Shown here in pieces: positions 1 to 18,801 of a stretch of DNA of 29,358 nt. The stretch spans positions 64,001 to 93,358 of the forward strand of contig JAQGDQ010000808.1 in assembly GCA_030141605.1 (NCBI GenBank), in the 5' to 3' direction. Within the stretch, counting starts at the first letter, position 1. Each line of letters starts with the position of its first letter. A program made the translations under genes and the position numbers. This stretch comes from Tubiluchus corallicola. Lineage: Eukaryota; Priapulida; Priapulimorpha; Priapulimorphida; Tubiluchidae. The notes below the pieces were generated by a model that saw only the letters and a list, made by a program, of their open reading frames with translations, searched no databases and was not told the origin of the DNA.

Positions 1-125
1 TTTTGCAGTTATCTTTTCGCCAGTCTACCTCTTCACCAGTGCACTTTTTCGCCATTCTTCTTTTTCGCCAGTCCAGTTTTTCTCCTGGCTACTTTTTCGC
101 CAGCCTATCTTTTCACTAGTGTAAT
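1..125. repeat. 16-bp degenerate minisatellite (TTTTCGCCAGT core)
   Basis: From position 14 the sequence divides into seven consecutive 16-bp units (14-29, 30-45, 46-61, 62-77, 78-93, 94-109, 110-125). Each is a variant of TTTTCGCCAGT followed by five variable bases. The array is cut by the window edge, so its true length is unknown. Further units in the same orientation lie at about 1426-1450, and the reverse-complement form occurs at 5450-5698. Confidence 0.85.
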
Positions 126-144
126 CACGACTAACATTGGCTTA

Positions 145-1970
145 CTTATATGTTTAGAAGCCACCATTCACATATTAGGTATCGACATGGTTTCATTTAA
201 ACGCTTTGTGAATGGAAGTCCTACACGGGCGTCATATATCATTAGATTCGCAATGAAACGGAGAATCTGATGTACTGCGCCAAAATCGCGAGTCCAGTTT
301 GTTTAACCACAAGGTGGCGATAAGGAAGATGTTAGATACCGAGAATGTGAACATGCAGAATCTGGTAAAATTTTTGGCTCTACGATGCTTGGTTTCGAGA
401 TGCGCATCTTTTTGGAATAACTCAAAAACTGTTCAGTTCTACTTGGCCAAATTTAGTGTGATTGTAGCTAGGATATAAGGTCATCTGAGCTTACAATTTC
501 GGGTCGAGACCCCGCCTGAGTTATGACCAGAAAATCGTCGAAATATGTCTGTTTTTGATAAACCCTTACTCCTACAAGAATCACCATCTACCACGGTGGC
601 GCGGATTGTTCTATCAATACTCTATCGAGTGATGTGCCACATAGTCGGCACCGCTACAGGCCTGCCATGCTACGGCCGTTTTTCTGGACCCATGTTGGTG
701 CCATACTTATATAGCAGGTATCGACATGGTTTCCTTTAAACGCTCTCTGAACGAAAGCCGTAAGTCGTACACGGACGCATCATATATCATTTGATTCGCA
801 ATGAAACTCTAGATGCGTTGTACTGAAAATTTTTTCCTCTGTTTTTTAACCGAAAGTGCCAGAAATTCACAAAATTGCTTAAACGAGATGTTTCCTTTAT
901 TATATGAAAAACGAAGGTGTGGAAATGCCTAATTTGGGAAGCCATGTCTCTTGAAGAAAGCCTTTCGGAATCATGTCGCTAACCATGTGCCACGCAGCTA
1001 CCACCTGGAATGGGTTCGGCGCTGCGGCCGCTTTACTAGACCCATTAGGCTCATATTGGTACCATACTTAGAGCTTATGACAACAAAATCAACATTTTTA
1101 ACTTTGGGAAACAGTAACACTTGAAGGAAGCCATTTTGAATCACGTGATTAACACTGACAGTAGAATTGTCTTTGTGCTACTAGTGGTAAAGAATTGGCG
1201 TTTTTTACACTTTAAATATGATTGAAATTTCAGAAAGTGTACAGAACTGTCATAGCGAGGGTTTCCTTTTCGTTGTTGCCAAATAAAGCAAATGACGACG
1301 TCATATTCGCAGTCGCTAATGTCCGCTGTACTGGCTATCAAGAGGCAAAATTTCGTCTTCACAGGTTTCGTAGTTCTTGAATTATAGTCAAAACAATGTC
1401 CAAGATGGTCCTACCTCCGTCTTCTAGCCAGTAATCTTTTCGCCAGTGTGACGCCCTGGATTCTTATAGGCCAGGTTATCTAACTAATTCCTAAACCGTA
1501 TAATTTTATTATTAATTATTTTCAATTTTCGTAAAAAAATTAGTTGAACTGTTTGATGTACTTGTTTTGAAATCAGATTTTACCTGCATGTCTAATCCGT
1601 TTTAGGCATTACTGTATTATGTGATTGAAGCCAAGCAAAATTTTTGCCTTTTGGATTCGTCCAGGTATTCCTCTTGAAGCTGTCGAGTTGTGCAGACATT
1701 AACATGTCGTAACGATGGTCTCATAGTTATAGTGTTTGCTTGCAGAAAAGAAATGGTGTCTGTCAGAATCTGTCAACATGGTGTATGACGTTTGTGATAG
1801 CTGCTTGTAACCGATGATACTTACCTGATGCTCGTGATATTTATCTGGCAGTGATGGTACTTACATGTTACTGCTGAGGATGATGTATGATACACTCCTG
1901 TAAGACTTACCCCTGTTTACACAACCTTCAAAGGAAACCATGTCCATACCTGCTACAAAGCAAACCAGCG
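145..1970. repeat. Block of diverged repeat modules, transposon-derived
   Basis: A module at about 176-256 recurs at about 716-808; both contain ATCGACATGGTTTC and later ATTCGCAATGAAAC. An inverted partial copy lies at about 1925-1960 (AGGAAACCATGTCCATACCT). A second module, with TGTGCCAC, CGGCCG, ACCCAT and CCATACTTA in the same order, occurs at about 632-715 and 987-1075. No coding capacity is recognisable. The block lies between two occurrences of the 16-bp minisatellite and would sit in intron 2 of the esterase gene if that gene continues leftward. Confidence 0.6.
1426..1452. repeat. Isolated units of the 16-bp minisatellite
   Basis: TTTTCGCCAGTGTGAC at about 1437-1452, preceded by a diverged unit containing TAGCCAGTAATC, matches the array at the left edge in the same orientation. 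It marks the right side of the repeat-module block. Confidence 0.6.
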
Positions 1971-2370
1971 GCTACTAGGGCCGTGGGTAGTGTTAGAGTG
2001 CTTATTTTTTACCGATGCTCTTTGTAGGCTCATTTGCGCTTCGCTTTTAATTCCTGAAATATTTGATTATAACTTCCTGTTTCGTTTTTTACCGAAGTTA
2101 ATTTTTGTTTGATTTCACTTTCTCTTTTTATGGCAGGCTAAAATAAAGCTCGTTTTCACACAAGCCGTCTTGACTATTTCAAAAATGAAGAGACGTTAGC
2201 GAGCACCCCTTTAACAAATACTTATGTGCAAAGTAACTGTCAGCGTGTGGACAGAGTTCAGTTTTTTGAGTGTCATTCTTTTAAGGAAAATGTGGACTAG
2301 GCATTACAACCGGAAAATACTTAAAAAAACTTTGAAAGACTTTTTTACAACACAAGTGGAATATACTTAC

Positions 2371-2520
2371 GTCTGGAGCATACACATTTAGATACAAACA
2401 GTCTTCACTCTGAGACTCTATGAATGTCCAGAACAACGCTTCTCCGTCTTTCTGCCAGCAAGCATTCTTGAAGCGCGTGGCATCAAATGTACCCTCCCAT
2501 CCAGGATGGGGTTCTGGTTT
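2371..2520 (-). CDS. Carboxylesterase exon 2
   Basis: The exon is 150 nt (50 codons) with a phase-0 acceptor (CCGAAG|AAACC) and donor (GAC|GTAAGT). Joined to exon 1 it reads LRWQ-KPEPHPGWEGTFDA, which matches family spacing, and it ends in SEDCLYLNVYAPD. A nearby AG seven bases further in would break the frame and is rejected. Confidence 0.88.
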
Positions 2521-4566
2521 CTTCGGTGAAAAAAATTGTTATAATTTCTGTTTTTATATTAAAAGATTCACCATATTGCAGTAATGTAAGTAGTATGTAT
2601 ATGGGTGCATACAGTATATATTTGTACAGATAACACATTTTATAAATTGAAAGCTTTAAGTTAGACATAATGGTAGAGAATTAAATCTGCCGATAAAAGT
2701 GCATCCAAGAAAATGACTCGCGAGAAGATCCTTAAATATGTTTGAAGTAGCGTTCCAATCGTTGTTAATAGTTTAATTTTTCGTTACGAACGTTTAGAAC
2801 GTACTGTAAGTGAACGTACGTAACAATAGGCTGTGGTAAAATAATTTAAAGCCATGTCAAAACTGTATCTTGTTCACTGATTTTGCACCGTAGGCTCAAT
2901 GTTACGCTCATTAAACTCATTTCTTCGCAATTAATCATCTTAAACTGTTTCCTGATTAGCTAGTTGCCAAACTAGTTGTTCTAGGCCTGCAGTATAAAAA
3001 CCCGTTTAAGGGAGTTTATATTTATCTTCCCACTAGCTGTCCACAGAACTTTAATTGATAGATATGCAAAACTATAGCGTAAAATATTGTTTATTTATAG
3101 ATAATAGATATATACAATGTACTAACTTATAATCGTTATTCGTCAGGGCGGATTAAGCATTAGGCTAATGAGGTTATAGCCTTAGGCCCTAAATTTTGAG
3201 GGGTCCTCGGTCTCCTGAGACCGATGACCAATTAAAGGATAGATAATGTTATTTAGTAAATAGGATAACAAATTAATTAAAATTGAACTTTCCAAAGACA
3301 CGTTATTAAATTCAGAAGTTCGAAACATTGAATATTTACAGAGGCGTTCAGAAAAAAAGCAGTTAAGTTGTCATTGTTCATCCTCGTAGAGGCATTTTTA
3401 AAGATACCTACATTGTTTTGTTGCTCTATTTCTCCTCTTTTCAATGAGCTATAAATTTTCTTCGCTAGGGTGCCACTAGAACATTTTTACTACATGATGT
3501 TTCTCGAATGAGCAAAACATGATTATTTTAGTAAATTTTTCACCCTTCGTTATAGAAAAACGTTTTACTGGCACTTGGTTGTGACCTTGGATACACGAAA
3601 CTGGGGGGCTCTTTTACAGTGTGGGATTTGAGGCCCTTCGCTTGTTGATAGGCCCGTGAAACCCTTGATCTCCCCTGTTCATTATTTTATGTGCAATAAT
3701 CATCATTTGTCATAGTATTTTAGTTCTCGTCTTTATCGGCTTTATTTCGCAGTTAGGAAAGCAATGCTCATCCTACAACAACATTAGATGAAAATCACAA
3801 TTTTTTTCTTGATACACTTAACCGAACTTCGATCTCTACTTTTAGCAAAACAGTAAACTAATAAAAATGGCCTTCAGTCTAATTAGATCTGTTCGTATGT
3901 TTTTGTTTGCTGCTCAGAACGTAATACCATATTACATTTATTTTTTAATTAATTAAAATGTACCTACGTGCAATAAAATTAATGGCATCAAACAACAAAA
4001 TATACACAATAAACAATTCAAATTAAAATGGACATGGGAGAGACCAAAAGAGCCCAATTACTACCTGTAAAAATTTAGTAATGATGCGTGATAACCTAAT
4101 AGGTTGGCTCAAATGGCTTTTAATATTAGTGAAAAAAGATCTTCCTTTATCTATAGGCATTGCTGTATGAAATCCCCATCATATTTTTCGTAATACATTG
4201 TGTTGAGTTTAAAATTAGTTCTAGCAGATAAAAACGATTTATGATGCAATCTATGACTCTTTGTTTGGATCACTGATTCACTTTTAAAAATTTAGTCGAG
4301 AATATTACTTTTACGAGTTTCAGGAAGATATAAGAAGTTATTTAAAATTATTACTATTGCTTCCTTACCTGCCATCTTAGATTCCCCACGGGTGGTTCTG
4401 CATACGGAATCCCTCGAAAAGTGCTAAGCTTTACTCTATCTGACGACTGTGTGTCTAATCCTTCTACTTGCCCTTGTCCAATAATATCTACTTTTACTCC
4501 ATTACATTGGTATATCACAGTATATAATGTGAAGGCATACGCCACCAAGCCAAAACATCTGTCCAT
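2371..4566 (-). CDS. Type-B carboxylesterase/cholinesterase-like protein, N-terminal part (exons 1-2)
   Basis: This is the 5' part of an alpha/beta-hydrolase gene of the type-B carboxylesterase family (carboxylesterases, cholinesterases, neuroligin-like proteins). Coding exons join 4566-4369 to 2520-2371 and give 116 residues. A probable signal peptide occupies about residues 1-23. The family hallmark RGIPYAEPPVG is at 51-61. The second family signature, EDCLYLNVYAP, is at 105-115, and its Cys would pair with the upstream Cys in NACWQ. The nucleophile elbow, the remaining triad residues and the oxyanion-hole Gly motif would be in later exons. I find none of those in 1-2370, so intron 2 runs past the window edge. 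It is therefore unknown whether the product is catalytic or an inactive adhesion-type member. The gene is divergent from the carboxypeptidase gene starting at 5983. Confidence 0.85.
3144..3677. mobile_element. Probable non-autonomous DNA transposon remnant (hAT-like ends)
   Basis: The left end (CAGGGCGGATTAAGCATTAG) resembles the reverse complement of the right end (CAGGGGAGATCAAGGGTTTC). Both are followed inside by GGCCC/GGCCT-rich stretches. An 8-bp-stem hairpin (TCGGTCTC-CT-GAGACCGA) lies at 3209-3226. The element sits in intron 1 of the esterase gene. No transposase is visible. Flanking target duplication is at best partial (TTCGT versus TTCAT), so the class is tentative. Confidence 0.4.
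4369..4566 (-). CDS. Carboxylesterase exon 1
   Basis: The exon codes for 66 residues, opening with a hydrophobic secretion signal (MDRCFGLVAYAFTLYTVIY) and ending in ...VGNLRWQ at a phase-0 donor (CAG|GTAAGG read on the minus strand). The open frame extends upstream to a GTG at 4632, but the only in-frame ATG is at 4566, directly before the hydrophobic stretch, so I place the start there. Confidence 0.85.
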
Positions 4567-4632
4567 TTTAATGATTGATTTGACTAAACTGTGTATCTGT
4601 GTTATGCTGCAGGTACATGTGTCTAAGTCCAC

Positions 4633-5296
4633 ATAGCCTATAGATTATGCTAAGCTTTTGCTCACGATTAGACGAGTAGTTTGCATTACGTATTTAATCT
4701 TTTTATTATTTACTCGTGAGAGAAATGGCTTGATTAAATATGGTATTGAGTTGCTACAAAATTAGATAAAGCCATTATACATTGTAGTAGACAAGATATT
4801 CATAGATATTAATTGCTGTACTTAACACACTTTGCTCTGCACCAATGCGCAAATTAACCCTGAAAGATTTGCCAATAATGCAGTCCCATAAGAACGACAA
4901 ACACAATAAATTTAGCAAAATTATTGTTAATGATAGCTTAACTTTAGATTTCACATTATAGAGTTAAGTTTAAGTTTCTCACACGGTGTATCATTACATC
5001 GGAGAAAGGAGTTTGGAATGATCGGCAAAATTAAAGAAGGAACAATCTACATTATCAATAATATTGAAAACCGTTATAAAATCAAAAAGAATTTTCGCGA
5101 AGGTAGCTACGTTTTTATTACGTAGAGTTAAATACTAAGCACTGTGAATAAAGGCGCATTTTAGACGTGAAGCAGGTGACGGCACAGGGGAACACCTAAC
5201 GTGCGTGTTCACCAAAAATTTTGTCGATCTTATTATGAATCATGATAGCACATATCGAAAATGGACGTAGTAGCGCAAATGTATGTTACTTGGCTA
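4633..5296. other. Intergenic region upstream of the esterase start
   Basis: AT-rich sequence with no supported open reading frame or RNA. It forms part of the roughly 1.4-kb divergent spacer (4567-5982) between the esterase and carboxypeptidase start codons and should contain the promoter of the esterase. I cannot point to a defined core element. Confidence 0.5.
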
Positions 5297-5698
5297 GTGG
5301 TACAGTTCCCCAGTGGCACATTTTGCCAGAAATTGTTTTTTATTATATTATTACCTTTTCCATTAATAAATGTGTTTTGTTTAGCCGGTGCTACATGTTA
5401 TAATAATGTGTGTTATATTAATGGCAACGTATATAAATGTAACAAGTACGCTGGTGAAAGGTGCCACTCTTGAAATGAAAAATTTGTTTAACAGAATAGT
5501 AAATGACATGGAATATAGCAGAGAAATTTTCCTGCCGAAATGTGTGATGCTAAAATGTTCTACTGGCGAAGTGCATACTGGTGAACTGTGCCACAGGTAA
5601 ACCAAAACATTTTGTTAAAGTAACAAGGTAATAAGATAACAGAGAAATTTTACTGGCGAAATGTACCACTGGCGAAATGTCAACTGGCAGAATGAGTA
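5297..5698. mobile_element. Foldback-like element made of the 16-bp unit
   Basis: The left arm, 5297-5329 (GTGGTACAGTTCCCCAGT then GGCACATTTTGCCAG), is the inverted counterpart of the right-hand units: ACTGGCGAAGTGCAT at 5562-5576, ACTGGTGAACTGTGCC at 5577-5592, ACTGGCGAAATGTACC at 5652-5667 and ACTGGCGAAATGTCA at 5668-5682. The right side also carries a duplicated module of about 120 bp: GCTGGTGAAAGGTGCC at 5450 versus ACTGGTGAACTGTGCC at 5577, and CAGAGAAATTTT at 5519 versus 5639. Inverted arms built of short tandem units recall foldback transposons. Short open frames here follow the repeat and are not genes. Confidence 0.5.
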
Positions 5699-5982
5699 TA
5701 TACCTAGTATAATACGACTGATTGTATATAACGCAATGATAAGGCTGCATGTTCGCTTAACAGGTGTCTTTTCCCACGTCTAAACAGGGACAAACTTTCT
5801 AAATGAGTATACATGCTATTTGACTTACACGTGTATAACCACAAATTACCTAGCCTGTATACTAATACATACTAACACCCGCACTAGTTTATAGGCATTA
5901 TACAAAACTTGTGCTGTGCTGCAACTGACTATTTAAATCAACCGCGGTGTATAATAATTTAGTTTGTTTTTTTAAATACGGT

Positions 5983-16649
<10,667 letters not shown>

Positions 16650-16753
16650 TATCAGTTTTAGTATACTAATTCTTTTATTACTGTCTGTAACATATATTAT
16701 CGTGCATTGTCTATGGCTAATTAAAACTGATTAATTGATGTTTTTTCACTATT

Positions 16754-16759
16754 AATAAA
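16754..16759 (+). terminator. Polyadenylation signal of the carboxypeptidase-like gene
   Basis: AATAAA lies about 105 bases after the stop codon in AT-rich sequence; an ATTAAA at 16720-16725 is a possible alternative. Confidence 0.55.
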
Positions 16760-17647
16760 AATGAAAAGAGAAATGGTATAATTTTCTTCTAGGATAACTG
16801 TGTGCCTTCACAATGAAAAGAACTAACTACAGTTCAAAAACGAAAAAAATTTAATGTGAATCGCATTAAATAGTGGTAACTCTAATAATAAACCATGAAA
16901 ATAAGAACGAACAAACACGAATGTTTGCGGTGAGACAGACACACAAATAAACCAACAAAAAACAGGCAATTAAACAAATAAATACTGCAAAATCTCAATG
17001 ACCGATTAGTAGCAATCAGCAGGTCTGCCATCAGGCCTGCAACACGTGAGTCCCAAACGCAGTTTACTTGCAATTAACCACACTGTGTTGTTTTATCTAA
17101 TAACACACTAGGCTGTTATTTACACAGATTCGTCTGCAGTCTGTATTCTTTTTAATAAATAAATTCTATTTCGTACTTTGTAACAATAATTACAATACAC
17201 TTTCTTTGCGAATTCGGTTATCTTAAGTTGCGTTTATCACTGTTCCATTTTTCCTTCAGTTATTGGGTTCAACCTAGCGATTTTTCTTGCGCGAGTTTTT
17301 CTTTGATTTGACTGTAATGTTTAGAAGTAACTCGCGGCAAGTTTTGAACACGCTTAATTTGGGAGCTACTGCTAGTCGCTAGTCGGAACGCCTCGTTATG
17401 CCGTACAAAAAATTATAATGTTTCATTACGTACATTAATACAATAAACAATGTCTGGTTTATAGGCCCAGTTCAGAGTTGGCTACATAACTTCTTGATAT
17501 AAAAGTCAAATAAAGATTAGCTATAAAAGCTCAAATCAGTTGAAACTGGTTAACTTTGTGCAATGCAAAAACTAGTCAGGTGAGAAAATAATTCACTGTA
17601 GTCTAATTTGCTGTAAAGTTGTAATGTTGCTAAAAAGTTTATAAAGT
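16760..17647. other. Intergenic region, possible 3' flank of a retroelement
   Basis: AT-rich, with no supported gene. If the integrase-tail fragment at 17673-17971 (minus strand) was once part of an LTR element, its 3' LTR would have lain here, but I cannot define TG...CA ends or a matching second LTR. Confidence 0.4.
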
Positions 17648-17672
17648 TCACAAAGCAAACTCGTGAATCAGT

Positions 17673-17971
17673 TCACGACATTCCAGCCAGAATTCCTCTG
17701 ATCCTTTGTTGCGCTTTAACTGCAGCTTGTCTACGTGGTCGTGGAGCATCTGAATCAGGTTGCTTAACATTAACATCATCAACATCATTCGCCATTTTGG
17801 GCCGCAGGTGGCAATTAACCCCACTTGATCCAGAATTTGCTGCAGTCTCCAATGGTGCAATAGGGTGCAAACTGAACGACTGATATGCCGACCATTTGGC
17901 AATCGCAATGTTACTGCACGGATAGTTCCATATCGTGCGTCTGTCTTTAATATTACATTCGTCTCCCTCAT
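17673..17971 (-). pseudogene. Frameshifted BEL/Pao-like retrotransposon integrase C-terminal tail
   Basis: Two overlapping minus-strand frames look like one decayed domain. The upstream frame (from 17971) carries YGTIRAVTLRLPNGR followed by ISRSV, resembling the beta-barrel C-terminal domain after BEL/Pao integrases. The other frame continues with a PLE motif and then a basic tail (APRPRRQAAVKAQQRIRG) typical of such polyprotein ends. The switch of frame falls near 17860-17870. No integrase core, reverse transcriptase, protease or second LTR is visible, so this is a non-functional fragment. Confidence 0.5.
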
Positions 17972-17989
17972 GTTTAACGGAAATCATTT

Positions 17990-18659
17990 GAATCTAATTT
18001 TATCCCAGTGGTAAATAATGACATAGAAAATGTCTAAAAACTTCTTCGTGACCTCATATGATATGTAGTAGGCCACTGGCAAAATATAAAACTCAGAACA
18101 GAATCCCACAACGTTTTTTACCTGCTGCACGTAAATATTTTGGTAGGAAAATCAACACCTCAGCTAAACTGATTACACTGCATATCTAGCTACCTTAAGT
18201 TTACAATCGAATAATTTTGATTCTTTCAGATTTTAGATTTTTAAATTTTTGAATTTTTTTATTTGCATGCAATTCATTTTTTGTCTTTCTGATTTTAAAA
18301 TGTATGTACATGCATTTTAATTAGAAATCAACAGAATAACTCAACAACTCAATGTATTTATTAACAGTGCAGGTCCCGAGTTTCTTGAAATAGTTGAATT
18401 CTGTTTTTAGATTTAAAATTTTGTTTAGCGTTTCAATTGAATACTTTTAGATGTAAATGGGCCGCCATCGTATATATCTTAATTTCTTATAATATACACA
18501 ATTTTATTATTGCACACATTTACCATCTCCACAGCGGTGGGGTTAGTCCATGGGACTTTAGGCAGATTTAAATATGGTTGGCCTTGTCATCACGTAACAT
18601 AGCATAATGAAATACCGTACTTTTAAGTTGTAATTGTATTATGTATTAATATTACAAGG
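17990..18659. other. Intergenic AT-rich region
   Basis: No supported gene, RNA or repeat array. The upstream part could be further decayed retroelement sequence, but no protein similarity is readable. Confidence 0.5.
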
Positions 18660-18801
18660 CAGCAACAGATGGCGCGCAGTGATTCAGTTTATTTTCGGAA
18701 AGACCGTTACGTGGCGCGAGCGTTCCTCAAATAAACAAAACCGAAATCGAAATTTTCGTTGATTGAGGAAACTGGCGGTAATACAATAATTTTTATCATG
18801 G
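18660..18801 (+). promoter_or_regulatory. CpG-bearing promoter-like pocket with possible first exon
   Basis: A CpG cluster (GCGCGC, GTGGCGCGAGCG, CCGAAATCGAAATTTTCG, GGCGGT) stands out from CpG-poor surroundings. It contains CAGATGGCGC at 18666-18675, which fits the CTCF core consensus, and a 21-codon open frame (18669-18734). It ends with ATCATGG|GTAAGT, an ATG (18798-18800) placed one base before a consensus donor. This has the make-up of a 5' leader plus start codon of a plus-strand gene with a long first intron. No downstream exon is proven. Confidence 0.35.

Noticed and set aside
1-125. CRISPR-like reading of the 16-bp array (conserved core plus variable part)
   Set aside because: Units are far too short, have no separate spacers and lie in a eukaryotic genome.
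460-515. tRNA-like A-box (TAGCTAGG) and B-box-like GGGTCGAGACCC
   Set aside because: The B box has two mismatches, the spacing is short and no acceptor or anticodon stems form. It is part of a diverged repeat and at most a hint of a tRNA-derived SINE.
4567-4632. Upstream extension of the esterase frame by 22 codons
   Set aside because: The extension begins with GTG and contains no ATG; the ATG at 4566 starts directly at a signal peptide.
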